Source: Geomesophilobacter sediminis
Lineage (GTDB): Bacteria > Desulfobacterota > Desulfuromonadia > Geobacterales > Geobacteraceae
NCBI RefSeq assembly: GCF_016458275.1
Contig: NZ_JAEMHM010000004.1
Coordinates: 1-64,000 of the forward strand
Direction of reading: 5' to 3'
Length of the DNA: 64,000 bases
Each line of letters begins with the position of its first letter. The stretch's first letter is position 1. The notes below the pieces were generated by a model. That model was not told the DNA's origin and did no database searches. It worked only from the letters and a program-made list of their open reading frames with translations. Of the stretch, positions 16,527 through 26,871 are shown piece after piece. Made by a program: the position numbers and the translations under genes.

Positions 16527-18158
16527 CTATGCCTTCCCTTCGGGGATGGTGATGGTAAAGGTGGTCCCTTTCCCCAGCTCGCTGGCAACTTCAACGCGCC
16601 CGCCGTGGGCCTCCACGATCCGGTACACGGTGGCGAGCCCGAGCCCGGAGCCCCCCTTCTTGGTGGTGAAAAACGGTTCAAAGACGCGCTGCACTTGGCC
16701 GGCATCCATCCCCCGGCCGTCGTCGGTGACGGTAATGCAGACCTGGTCCTGGACCCAGCCGCTGGACTGGCGCTGGGCTCGGATCACGATGCGCCCCGGT
16801 TCGTCCATGGCTTCGGCCCCGTTGACCACCAGGTTCCAGAAGATCTGTTCGCACTGATTTTTGTCGAAATAGATCTCCAGCCCTTCGGGCACCTCGTTCT
16901 CCAGTGTCACGCCCCTAAGTCGGGGATCGCTCGAAACCAAAGCACCGACGTCGGCGATCGCCTGGCGCAGCTGCAGGGGCACCTTCTCCGGAGCCGTGGG
17001 GCGGGCGTAATACAAAAAGTCGTTGAGCAGCCCGTCCAGCCGGTCGGTCTCGCGCAGGATGATGGATAGCAGCCGCCGATCCTTATCGTCGGCCCAGTTG
17101 CTGATCGCCACCAGTTGCACCGATCCGCTGATCGCCGCCAGCGGATTGCGGATTTCGTGCGCCATCCGCGCCGCCAACTCCCCGACTGCCGCCAGGCGGT
17201 CCGCCCGCTTCAGTTCGTCGGAAAGCCGTTTTACCTCGGTCAAGTCGCGCAAATCAACCACCGCACCGACCGGCTCCTCATCCTTTCCGGATAGCGGGAC
17301 GCTCTTGAAGGAAAGAATCAACTCATCGCCGCTGCGGTTATGGTGGGAGATCTCGCCGTGGCTTACCCCCAGAAGTGCCGCCGCATGAGGCTTGAGCTCC
17401 GGTATCACCTCGACCAGGGGCCGGTCATACGCCTCACGCTGGGAAATCCCGGTCAGAAGCTCGGCAGAGCGGTTGAAAACCCGGATGCGGCCGGAGGGGT
17501 TGATGGTCAAAAGCCCCGAATCGATGTTCGAGACGATGGAGGAATTGAGCCGCTCCAGCTCCTCGAAGTCGATCGCCTTCTCCATGAGGGCGCTTTCGGA
17601 GAGCCGGGCTCGCTCGGCGAGTTGCCCCGACAGGTAGGCGGTGAGGTAGAAGGCGGCACTGTAGAGGAAGATGAGGTAGAAGACGTACCCCGCGCCGAAC
17701 TGCCGCGCCGGCAACTGGCTCAAACCGAGCGCGTCCAGCTTCCCGTAGTATTGGAAATCGAGGATGGCGCCGTAAAGGATGACGCAAAGCGAGGCGGTGT
17801 AGTAGGTTTCCGAGCGCTCGTGGAGGACGCTTGCCGAGATGATCGAGAGGAAATAGAGAAAGGCGTAGGGGGAGTTCACCCCGCCGGTGATCAGGACCAG
17901 GGTGGTAACGAGGATCAGGTCCCAGACGATCTGGGCATAGGTGAGGGTGACGATCTCACGCCTGGTGTACTTGAGAAAAAGGAGCGAGGCGAGGGAGAAG
18001 ACGTAGGTGGCGATGACCAGGCGCGAAAGCGCGGTGAGGGTTTCCGCCCCCACCGCGTCCTGGGCCTGCAGATCGAGGATGATGGTCGACACGAGAAAAA
18101 CGGTGACGACCGCCAGCCTCAGCAGTATGAATCGTCCGACCTTCTTCTTTTCCAGCAT
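16527..18158 (-). CDS. pilS: PilS, membrane sensor histidine kinase
   Basis: A 543-residue kinase paired with PilR. Six hydrophobic segments fill the first 190 residues (FILLRLAVVTVFLVSTIILD onward). A PAS domain follows at about 200-310. The phosphoacceptor His is in RMAHEIRNPLAAI near 332. The ATPase domain carries NLVVNGAEAM (N box), DDGRGMD (G1) and GGSGLGLATV (G2). It signals pilin levels or envelope state to PilR in other bacteria. The pilC stop lies three bases from its start, so it is co-transcribed with the assembly genes. Confidence 0.93.
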   Translation of the reverse strand: MLEKKKVGRFILLRLAVVTVFLVSTIILDLQAQDAVGAETLTALSRLVIATYVFSLASLLFLKYTRREIVTLTYAQIVWDLILVTTLVLITGGVNSPYAFLYFLSIISASVLHERSETYYTASLCVILYGAILDFQYYGKLDALGLSQLPARQFGAGYVFYLIFLYSAAFYLTAYLSGQLAERARLSESALMEKAIDFEELERLNSSIVSNIDSGLLTINPSGRIRVFNRSAELLTGISQREAYDRPLVEVIPELKPHAAALLGVSHGEISHHNRSGDELILSFKSVPLSGKDEEPVGAVVDLRDLTEVKRLSDELKRADRLAAVGELAARMAHEIRNPLAAISGSVQLVAISNWADDKDRRLLSIILRETDRLDGLLNDFLYYARPTAPEKVPLQLRQAIADVGALVSSDPRLRGVTLENEVPEGLEIYFDKNQCEQIFWNLVVNGAEAMDEPGRIVIRAQRQSSGWVQDQVCITVTDDGRGMDAGQVQRVFEPFFTTKKGGSGLGLATVYRIVEAHGGRVEVASELGKGTTFTITIPEGKA

Positions 18159-18161
18159 CCA

Positions 18162-19373
<1,212 letters not shown>

Positions 19374-19398
19374 TGTATCCTCCTTCCCCTGGCGGCGG

Positions 19399-20499
19399 CT
19401 ACCTTAACGGGCGCCGTGGTTGCCCCAGGGGCGCTCCGCCGGGAGCGAGCATCTGCTTGAACTCGTCCGGCTCGGGTGAGCGTGCCAGAGCTTCGTCGGC
19501 GGTGATGATCCGCCGGGTGACCAGCGCCATGAGCGACTGGTTCATGGTCTGCATCCCGAACTTCTCCTGCCCCACCTGCATCTGCGAATAGATCTGGTGC
19601 ACCTTGTCCTCGCGGATCAGGTTTCGGATCGCGGGGTTCGGGACCATCACCTCCAGGGCCAGCGCCCGCCCCCGGTCGTTTGCCTTCGGGATCAGGGTCT
19701 GGGACATGACCCCTTCCAGGACGAAGGAGAGCTGGGTCCGCACCTGGGTCTGCTGGTAGGGAGGGAAGACGTCGATGATACGGTTGATCGTCTGGGCGCA
19801 GGAATTGGTGTGCAGCGTGGCGAAACAGAGGTGGCCGGTCTCGGCCAGCACCAGCGCGGCCTCGATGGTCTCCAGGTCGCGCAGCTCGCCGATCAGGACC
19901 ACGTCCGGGTCCTGGCGCAGCACGTACTTCAGGGCGTGCTTGAAGCTCTTGGTGTCGGCGCCGACCTCGCGCTGATTGACCAGGCACCCCTTGTGGGGAT
20001 GCAGGTACTCGATCGGGTCCTCGACGGTGACGATGTGGTCGTGCCGCTCGGTGTTGATCTTGTCGATCATCGAGGCGAGCGTGGTCGACTTGCCGCTGCC
20101 GGTAGGCCCGGTGACCAGGATCAGGCCGCGCGGCTTGTTGCACAGCTCCTGCACCACCGGGGGAAGTCCCAGTTCCTCGAAGGTGAGGATCTTGTAGGGG
20201 ATGACCCGGAAGACCCCGGCCACGGCACCGCGCTGCACGAAGATGTTGCCGCGGAAACGGGAAAGCCCCTTCACCCCGAAGGAGAGGTCGAGCTCGTTCT
20301 CCTCTTCGAAGCGGTGTTTCTGGGCTTCGGTGAGGATCGAGTAGCAGAGCTGTTTGGTGTCAACCGGGGAGAGCGCCGGGAGTTCCAGCGGGGTGAGTTT
20401 TCCGTCCACGCGGATCTGGGGTGCGGTGTTGGTGGTGATATGAAGGTCGCTCCCTCCACGCTCCACGAGTTCTTTGAGCAGAATATGCAGGTTTACCAT
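19399..20499 (-). CDS. pilT: PilT, pilus retraction ATPase
   Basis: This 366-residue hexameric ATPase disassembles the pilus. Walker A is GPTGSGKST and the Walker B / Asp box region is LIGELRDLETIEAAL. The His box is ATLHTNSCAQTINRI. The N-terminal region LVERGGSDLHITTNTAPQIRVDG is typical of PilT. It lies between pilB and pilC, the position of pilT4 in G. sulfurreducens. The Walker B segment has GELRD where AGEMRD is usual, a conservative change. Spacing to pilC is 25 bases. Confidence 0.94.
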   Translation of the reverse strand: MVNLHILLKELVERGGSDLHITTNTAPQIRVDGKLTPLELPALSPVDTKQLCYSILTEAQKHRFEEENELDLSFGVKGLSRFRGNIFVQRGAVAGVFRVIPYKILTFEELGLPPVVQELCNKPRGLILVTGPTGSGKSTTLASMIDKINTERHDHIVTVEDPIEYLHPHKGCLVNQREVGADTKSFKHALKYVLRQDPDVVLIGELRDLETIEAALVLAETGHLCFATLHTNSCAQTINRIIDVFPPYQQTQVRTQLSFVLEGVMSQTLIPKANDRGRALALEVMVPNPAIRNLIREDKVHQIYSQMQVGQEKFGMQTMNQSLMALVTRRIITADEALARSPEPDEFKQMLAPGGAPLGQPRRPLR

Positions 20500-20509
20500 G
20501 GCTTTTTCC

Positions 20510-22216
20510 CTAATCGTCGGCGACCGTCACCCTCAGCACCTCCTCGAAAGAGGTGACTCCTTCCATCAGCTTGGTGAGTCCGGACTGCCGCATGGTTTTG
20601 ATGCCCAACCGCATCGATTCCCTTTTGATCTCGGCGGTGTTGGCACCGTTCAGGATCAGCTCCCGGATCGGTTCGAGCATCGGCATGACCTGGTAGAAGC
20701 CGACCCTCCCCTTGTAACCGGTGTTGTTGCATTTGGGGCAGCCGACCCCCTTGTAACAGACCACCCCGGGGGCCTCCTCGGGGGGGACTCCCGCGTCGAC
20801 GAGCGCCTGGACCGGAATCTCCTCGACGGCCTTGCATTCGGAGCAGACCCGGCGCGCCAGGCGCTGGGCGGTGATCAGGTTGACCGCAGAGGCGACCAGG
20901 AACGGCTCGATCCCCATGTTGAGGAGGCGGTTGATGGTCGACGGGGCGTCGTTGGTATGCAGCGTGGAGAGTACCAGATGGCCGGTGAGTGCCGCCTTCA
21001 CCCCGATCTCGGCGGTCTCGAAGTCACGGATCTCGCCGATCATGATGATGTCCGGGTCCTGACGCAAAAAGGCGCGCAGCGCCGCGGCGAAGTTGAGCCC
21101 GATGTCTTCGTGCACCTGCACCTGGTTGATCCCGGCAAAGTTGAATTCGACCGGGTCTTCCGCGGTGGAGATGTTCTCGGTGCTCTTGTTGAGCTCGGAA
21201 AGGGCCGAGTAGAGGGAAACCGTCTTGCCGGAGCCGGTCGGGCCGGTGACCAGCACCATGCCGAACGGCTTGTGGATCTCGCGCTGGAAATTCTCCAGGG
21301 CGTCGGCCTCGTAACCGAGCTTGGTCATGTCGAGCTGCAGGTTGCTCTTGTCGAGCAGACGCAGGACGATCTTCTCGCCGAACAGGGTCGGCAGCACCGA
21401 GACGCGGAAGTCCATGTCCTTGCCGCCGCCCAGCTTGATCTTGATCCTGCCGTCCTGCGGCAGGCGCCGCTCGGCGATATCGAGCTCCGCCATGATCTTG
21501 ATACGCGAGGTGATCGCGTTTTTCAGCTTCATGGGGGGCTTCATCACCTCGTAGAGGATGCCGTCGATGCGGTAGCGGACCCGGAAGGCTTTCTCGTAGG
21601 GCTCGATGTGGATATCGGAAGCCTTCTTCTTGATGGCGTCGGTAAGGATCAGGTTGACCAGCTTGACGACCGGCGCGTCCTCGGTGGCGCGCTCCAGCGA
21701 GCCGATGTCGACGTCTTCCTCTTCCCCCACCACCTCGAGGTCCTCGAGCTCCAGATCGCTCATCACGTCGGCCAAGGACGCGCTCTGGTCGTAGAGCCGG
21801 TCGATGGCAGTCTTGATGGCCGACTCGGAGACGACGACCACCTCGACGTTGTAGCCGGTCATGAACTTGATGTCATCGATGGCGAAGATATTGGAAGGAT
21901 CGCTCATCGCGATGATGAGGGTCGAACCGGCGCGGTTCACCGGGACGATCTGGTACTTGTGAGCGATTTCGGCGGGGATGATCTTGATGACGGCGGGTTC
22001 GACCTCGTAATCGGAGAGGTTGATGGTGGGAACGCCGTACTGTTTGGAGAGGAAAGAGGTGAGATCCGTCTCGGTGATCAGGCCGTTTTTGATCAGGATC
22101 GCGCCAAGACGCAGCTGTCCCCCGGACTCCTTCTGTTCGGCGAGGGCGTCCTTGAGCTGTTCCTTGGTGATCATGTTGTTGCCGACCAGGAGTTCACCCA
22201 GCCTGCTTATCTGCAT
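20510..22216 (-). CDS. pilB: PilB, pilus assembly ATPase
   Basis: A 568-residue extension ATPase (GspE/PilB family). An N-terminal MshEN domain begins MQISRLGELLVGNNMITKEQ, a domain that binds c-di-GMP in several homologues. Walker A is GPTGSGKTV and the Walker B region is MIGEIRDFETAE. A zinc tetracysteine site is seen in CSECK and CPKCNNTGYKG. The ATG at 22216, with GAGG five bases before it, is preferred to the GTG at 22240. It opens the pilB-T-C-S-R run and is 10 bases from pilT. Confidence 0.94.
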   Translation of the reverse strand: MQISRLGELLVGNNMITKEQLKDALAEQKESGGQLRLGAILIKNGLITETDLTSFLSKQYGVPTINLSDYEVEPAVIKIIPAEIAHKYQIVPVNRAGSTLIIAMSDPSNIFAIDDIKFMTGYNVEVVVVSESAIKTAIDRLYDQSASLADVMSDLELEDLEVVGEEEDVDIGSLERATEDAPVVKLVNLILTDAIKKKASDIHIEPYEKAFRVRYRIDGILYEVMKPPMKLKNAITSRIKIMAELDIAERRLPQDGRIKIKLGGGKDMDFRVSVLPTLFGEKIVLRLLDKSNLQLDMTKLGYEADALENFQREIHKPFGMVLVTGPTGSGKTVSLYSALSELNKSTENISTAEDPVEFNFAGINQVQVHEDIGLNFAAALRAFLRQDPDIIMIGEIRDFETAEIGVKAALTGHLVLSTLHTNDAPSTINRLLNMGIEPFLVASAVNLITAQRLARRVCSECKAVEEIPVQALVDAGVPPEEAPGVVCYKGVGCPKCNNTGYKGRVGFYQVMPMLEPIRELILNGANTAEIKRESMRLGIKTMRQSGLTKLMEGVTSFEEVLRVTVADD

Positions 22217-22274
22217 ACGAACCTCGGCGCGGGAATGCACATCGTGGCGATATTATTTTGATTTTTCGTAACTG

Positions 22275-23147
22275 TCAAGACTTCCCCTCAAGGACGGCCG
22301 TCAGGGAGGCGCGCATGAGCCCCGCCGGCGGGGTGGCCCCGGTAAAGAAGGCGAAGGCCGACTCCCCCTGGGCGACGAGCATTCCGAGCCCGTTGGCCCC
22401 CTGCATTCCCAGTTCCCCGGCCTTGCGCAACAGGGGCGTGACCGGTGGAGCATACACCATGTCGTAGACGACTGCATCTTTTCTCATCAAATCAAGGTGC
22501 AATCCCGGGAAAAAGTCGTCCCGCATCCCCACCGAACTCGTATTCACCAGAAGATCGAACGCTCCCATAAAGGCGGGATCGGCCAATTGCTCCGGTGGTG
22601 CGGCCTCGATCTGCACCTCGGGGAAATGCGAAGCGAAGGCACCGGACAGTTCAACGCCCCGCTGCGGCGAACGGTTGACAACGGTGACCCGGGCACACCC
22701 CGCATCGGCCAGGGCAAAGACCGCGCTGCGCGCCGCCCCGCCGGCACCCAGCACCAGCACCGATTTCCCCGGCGGCTGGAAGCCGAGATCCAGGGAGAGC
22801 GCGGTCAAAAGCCCGATGCCGTCGGTGTTGTACCCAAAGGCCCGCCCCTCCCGAATCACCACCGTGTTCACCGCCCCGACCAGTCGTGCTTCCGGGGAGA
22901 TCTCGTCCAGAAGCGGGATCAGGGCGACCTTGTGGGGGATGGTGGCGTTGAAACCGGCAACACCGGAGGCTTTGAACCCGGCCAGCACGGCAGGGAGATC
23001 CTCGACCGCGGTGGGGAAAGGAACGTAGACGTAGTCGAGCCCCAGCGCGGCGCAGGCCGCGTTGTGCATGACCGGGGAGAGGGAGTGGGAGACCGGAAAC
23101 CCGATGATCCCGAGCACCTTCGTTTTTCCGGTGACGGCGGGACTCAT
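22275..23147 (-). CDS. aroE: Shikimate dehydrogenase
   Basis: A 290-residue enzyme that reduces 3-dehydroshikimate to shikimate with NADPH in the cytoplasm. The substrate-binding segment is GFPVSHSLSPVMHNAA (SxS motif). The catalytic Lys is in ATIPHKVALIPLLDE. The nucleotide loop is GAGGAARSAVFAL, followed by NRSPQR, an NADPH-type motif. AroE directly before pilB matches the Geobacter order. The start overlaps the previous gene's stop as ATGA. Confidence 0.95.
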   Translation of the reverse strand: MSPAVTGKTKVLGIIGFPVSHSLSPVMHNAACAALGLDYVYVPFPTAVEDLPAVLAGFKASGVAGFNATIPHKVALIPLLDEISPEARLVGAVNTVVIREGRAFGYNTDGIGLLTALSLDLGFQPPGKSVLVLGAGGAARSAVFALADAGCARVTVVNRSPQRGVELSGAFASHFPEVQIEAAPPEQLADPAFMGAFDLLVNTSSVGMRDDFFPGLHLDLMRKDAVVYDMVYAPPVTPLLRKAGELGMQGANGLGMLVAQGESAFAFFTGATPPAGLMRASLTAVLEGKS

Positions 23148-25000
23148 CGGTACCCGTACTTCCCGAGAATCTGGGCCGCCTGGGGGCCAAGTTCAGGGGT
23201 GATCGTCTGGGCCAGTTTCACCTCGTTGAGGCCGGCGGCCAGGGCGCCGACGCTCAAAAGGGACTCCCCGGCCTCCAGATGGCTGCTGGCATAGATCTGG
23301 ATCGCCTTGCCGGTGTCGAGGTCGCGGAAGAACATGTCCCCCCCGGTGATGCCGCGCAGCGTGTAAAGGCTCCACACCTCCTGTTCGGGGGGAACCACCG
23401 GCACACCCTGGGGCACGATCCGGTACGAGATGCCGCGCTGGCGGGGCTGGAAGCCGCCCCCGAAGGGGACCGAATACCGGGTCGAAAAGTCGACGAAGAC
23501 CGGCCGGCTGCCCACCTGCTCCGAAATGGCAAGGAAAAGGGCCGCCTCGGGAGAGAGTGAATCGAGCTGCTGGCTCGCCAGCCGGCTGTTCTTCAGGATC
23601 GGGAAGGCATCGAGGTACCAGCGGAAGACCAGGTGCGGGGTATGCAGGATGTCGAGGTCGTCGCGCATCCGCTCCACCCCCTGGAGGTACCAAAGCGGAA
23701 AGGCGCCCGAATCGCCCCAGGTGAAGTAGACGGTGTTCTGAGGGAGCGAGCGGAGCGAGTTCGAGGCGTAATCATAAGCGATGTAGTTTTCGTGCTGGTC
23801 GTTTTCCTGGAAGTTGAGGGCGCAGACCGCGGCCGGGAACAGGAAAAGGGAGACCGGGACCAGGAAGTTGGCCGCCCGCCGTGCGGTCAGCGCCGGGAAG
23901 CGCTGGGCGATCGTGGCCAGGATGCCGAAGAGGGCAACCCCGATGAAGACGGCACTTAAGAGATAGAGCGGCGTGAAGAATTCCTCGGAAAGAAAGACCA
24001 GATCGGCCGGTGCGTCGAAGTAGCCGGCGATGACCAGCAGGAACGAGAAGATGCCCACCAGGTAGGCGATGGCGGCATCCCGGTTTTTCTTAAGGCAGAA
24101 GAAGAGCCCCAGCACCAGCAGCGTTATACCGACCGCGGTGTACTCGTGGGGAACGTTGAAGGCGTTCATCTGGATCCAGAGGAGTTTCAAGTCGCGGACC
24201 GGCTTCTCCACCGGGTAGCCCTTGCGGAGCATGGTCCAGAGGAACTGCCCCAGGTCCTTGGAATCCCCCCAGTTCAAAAGGGGTTTTTGCAGCGCCCGGA
24301 CGATGAGGTGCAGCTGGATGGCGAAGCCGAGGATGCCGAAACTCAGGGCGAGGATGATCTCCCGCACCCGCAGGATGACGCGCCAGTTCTTGGAGATGAG
24401 GAGATAGGCGTACACCGGGATCATGAGGACCATGATCTGGTGCGCCGCGGTCCCCAGGCCGCAAAGAAAGGCCCCGAGGTAGACGTAACCCGGATGTTCC
24501 GCATCGGCGTCGACGCTGTCGCGCCAGCGAAGCATCAGGTAAAAAACGATGCCGCAGATGAAGGCCAAAAGCGGATACGGCTTGTCGTGGTTGGACTGCA
24601 GCCAGAGCCTGGGGGTACCGGCAAAGGCAAGTGCTGCAGCGAGCGAAGCCCCGCGGCGGAAAAGCGCTCCCGTCCCCGGCGCTCCCGGGAAATCCTCCTT
24701 CCCCAGCAGGGTGAAGGTGAGCAGGTAGGCGCCGTAGCAGGCAAGCCCGGCGGAGACCGCGGTGGCGAAATTGACCCGGAAGGCGATGGAGCCAAAGGGA
24801 AGCCAGGTAAATGCCTTGGCGTAGTTGATAAAAAGCGGATAGCCGGGGGAATGGGCGGCACCCAGACAGGAGGTGGCGGTAATGAACTCGCCGCTGTCGA
24901 AGAAGGTGACCGAAGGGGCCAGGGTGATCAGGTAGAGCAGCAGGGGGAGAAGGAACGACAGCAGGGCAAAGATGTCGAGACGTTTCCTGATCTCAGTCAT
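23144..25000 (-). CDS. DUF2723 membrane protein (GT-C-like, TMEM260 family)
   Basis: A 618-residue protein with about ten membrane segments. The N-terminal signature PSVTFFDSGEFITATSCLGAAHSPGYPLF is the DUF2723 hallmark, with the Asp and Glu pair seen in lipid-linked GT-C glycosyltransferases. The C-terminal third is soluble and predicted periplasmic (YFTWGDSGAFPLWYLQGVERMRDDLDI). The eukaryotic relative TMEM260 is a protein O-mannosyltransferase. The bacterial substrate is unknown. It overlaps its neighbours by 4 bases at both ends, forming a tight unit with aroE and a methyltransferase. Confidence 0.85.
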   Translation of the reverse strand: MTEIRKRLDIFALLSFLLPLLLYLITLAPSVTFFDSGEFITATSCLGAAHSPGYPLFINYAKAFTWLPFGSIAFRVNFATAVSAGLACYGAYLLTFTLLGKEDFPGAPGTGALFRRGASLAAALAFAGTPRLWLQSNHDKPYPLLAFICGIVFYLMLRWRDSVDADAEHPGYVYLGAFLCGLGTAAHQIMVLMIPVYAYLLISKNWRVILRVREIILALSFGILGFAIQLHLIVRALQKPLLNWGDSKDLGQFLWTMLRKGYPVEKPVRDLKLLWIQMNAFNVPHEYTAVGITLLVLGLFFCLKKNRDAAIAYLVGIFSFLLVIAGYFDAPADLVFLSEEFFTPLYLLSAVFIGVALFGILATIAQRFPALTARRAANFLVPVSLFLFPAAVCALNFQENDQHENYIAYDYASNSLRSLPQNTVYFTWGDSGAFPLWYLQGVERMRDDLDILHTPHLVFRWYLDAFPILKNSRLASQQLDSLSPEAALFLAISEQVGSRPVFVDFSTRYSVPFGGGFQPRQRGISYRIVPQGVPVVPPEQEVWSLYTLRGITGGDMFFRDLDTGKAIQIYASSHLEAGESLLSVGALAAGLNEVKLAQTITPELGPQAAQILGKYGYR

Positions 25001-25779
25001 TTTCGGTCCTCAAGCGACGGGGCTTTCCTGGCTGCGACGAAGAACCCGTTGCCGAGTTCGGTCCCGTAGAACGGGCGCTGCAGCATATAGAAGGGAGCCA
25101 TGGTCAGATCATTGAACAACAGGTAGAAAAGCCGCTTCACCGCGGGGAAAAGCCACATCCCGGAGCTGTTTTGGGTCCGTTCCTCGGCCGATTTTTCCTG
25201 GTCGAGTTCCTTGGAGATGGCCCGGTCGTAAAGCGGCTTCATGATATTGCAGATGGGAAAGCCGTAGCAGTAGATCGCCAGCGGTTCGAATCCGGCCCGG
25301 ACGAGCTTTTCGTTGAGCTCCGCCCGTTCGTAGCGCCGGACATGGCCGCAGAAGTCGTCGTTGGCCCCCCACTTGTCCATGTGGGAGGGAACCGTCAGCA
25401 GAAGATGCCCACCATCGTGGAGCTTTCCGCCCAGAAGTTCCAGAAACGCGATGTCGTCCTCGCAGTGCTCCATGACCTCGGAAGCGATGACAAGGTCGAA
25501 GCCCCCGTCCAAGCCGGCAAGTTCCGCATCGCTCACGGCGACCGCGCCTCCCGAGACCCGGGTCCGCGCCGCGGCCCGCGCCGAAGCGGAAAGGTCGATC
25601 CCCACGCCGCTGAGCCCCTTCTTTTCCAGGACCGAGAGCAGATCACCCGCGCCGCAGCCGACCTCCAGGAAGCGGGAGACGTCGAGCCCGGCGACAAACT
25701 CCAGGATCACGCGGCGCTTGGCCAGGTAACTCGGCGTCGGGTACCACTCCATCGGTTGCGGTTGCGTTTCACCCTTCAT
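24997..25779 (-). CDS. Class I SAM-dependent methyltransferase
   Basis: A 260-residue methyltransferase. Motif I is FLEVGCGAGDLLSVL near residue 37, and motif II is GVGIDLSASA. The post-motif is LVIASEVMEHCEDDIAFL, the pattern of Methyltransf_11 or UbiG-like enzymes. GGHLLLTVPSHMDKWGANDDFCGHVRRY is common in enzymes acting on lipids or glycans. The gene overlaps the DUF2723 gene by 4 bases and the LPG-synthase-like gene by 11, suggesting a joint envelope role. The substrate is not known. Confidence 0.82.
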   Translation of the reverse strand: MKGETQPQPMEWYPTPSYLAKRRVILEFVAGLDVSRFLEVGCGAGDLLSVLEKKGLSGVGIDLSASARAAARTRVSGGAVAVSDAELAGLDGGFDLVIASEVMEHCEDDIAFLELLGGKLHDGGHLLLTVPSHMDKWGANDDFCGHVRRYERAELNEKLVRAGFEPLAIYCYGFPICNIMKPLYDRAISKELDQEKSAEERTQNSSGMWLFPAVKRLFYLLFNDLTMAPFYMLQRPFYGTELGNGFFVAARKAPSLEDRK

Positions 25780-26788
25780 GGACTTCCGTTTCGTGGGAAA
25801 GCGCGCTCAGGGAGACCTTGTCCCGCCAGAGTACGAACAGGCCGGCCACGATCACCGGGAAAAACCCCATGGCATGTATTACCAGCGCCACGCTGAGCGC
25901 CTTTTCGGTGGGGATGCGGAAAGCGGAAAGTGCGGTGACGCAGGCGAAATGGTAGGTGCCGACGTACCCCGGAGACGCGGGGACCATGACGGCGAAGACC
26001 AAAAACACCATGATGAACATGGAAGCCGTGATCGGGAGGGCAATGCCGAAGGAGCGGAGCACCAGGTCGACCGGCCAGACGGCGGTCGCCCAGATCAGCA
26101 CCGAGGTGACGATGATCCCGGAGATTTCGCCCGGGAGCTTGGGGAAACGGATCCCGCCCAGAAACGAGGAGAGAAGTTCCAGGACCTTGGTCCGGAAGCG
26201 TTCCGGAAACGGGCCCAGGATCTTCGCGACCACCCCCAGGGTCCAGTCGGTCAGCCGGGTGAGGAGCACCAGGAAACCGAGCACCGCGATGTAAAGGGCG
26301 AGGGTGACGTAGCCGCCGGTGACCAGGCCGTGCTGGATCTTTTCCATCCCGGGGGGAAGCTGCACCGAAAAGAACGCGACCACCAGGATCAGAAGTACCG
26401 AGAAACCGTCGCAGAGCCGGTCCAGGACCAGGGTGGCGAAGACCGTGGGGGTCGGGATGTTTTCCTTCTTGGCCAGGGAGTAGGCGCGCACCAGTTCCCC
26501 CAGCCGGGCCGGGAGGAGGTTGTTCGCCATGTAGCCGATGAGGGTGGAGCTGAAGAGCGTCCCGAGCCGGGTTTCCTTGACCGGGAGGAGCAGGTATTTC
26601 CAGCGGACGGCGCGCATGAAATAGCTGACGAAGGTGAGGACCAGGGCCGGGAGCAGGTAGCGGTAGTCCATCTCCTTGAGGGCGCTCAGGAGCTTGTCGG
26701 GATCGATGCTGCGAAACAGCAGGAACAGGAAGAAGGCGCTGACCCCGATGCCGGCCCAGAGCTTAAAATCGGCTTTACCTTTGATCAA
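25769..26788 (-). CDS. LPG-synthase-like transmembrane protein (UPF0104)
   Basis: A membrane protein of about 339 residues with eight hydrophobic segments. It matches the transmembrane flippase part of lysylphosphatidylglycerol synthases but lacks the soluble aminoacyl-transfer domain. Family hallmarks are YFMRAVRWKYLL, GYMANNLLPARLGELVRAYSLA and ATLVLDRLCDG. A TTG start at 26788 with AAAGGA five bases upstream looks better than the GTG at 26833, which lacks a clear site. It may move a lipid or glycolipid across the membrane. The function is inferred from the family only. Confidence 0.82.
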   Translation of the reverse strand: MIKGKADFKLWAGIGVSAFFLFLLFRSIDPDKLLSALKEMDYRYLLPALVLTFVSYFMRAVRWKYLLLPVKETRLGTLFSSTLIGYMANNLLPARLGELVRAYSLAKKENIPTPTVFATLVLDRLCDGFSVLLILVVAFFSVQLPPGMEKIQHGLVTGGYVTLALYIAVLGFLVLLTRLTDWTLGVVAKILGPFPERFRTKVLELLSSFLGGIRFPKLPGEISGIIVTSVLIWATAVWPVDLVLRSFGIALPITASMFIMVFLVFAVMVPASPGYVGTYHFACVTALSAFRIPTEKALSVALVIHAMGFFPVIVAGLFVLWRDKVSLSALSHETEVHEG

Positions 26789-26871
26789 AGTGATCCTTTG
26801 TTTTCTTGATAGTTGGGTGGCTGGCGCAGGCACCTAAGGGGCACCAAGGACACCAGGTCAAACCTTACTGC

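Noticed and set aside
20474-22261. Long plus-strand frame opposite pilB
   Set aside because: Same reason: antisense shadow of a conserved ATPase gene.
25280-25300. tRNA T-loop-like sequence
   Set aside because: GGTTCGAATCC lies inside the methyltransferase gene and no acceptor stem or anticodon arm could be built.
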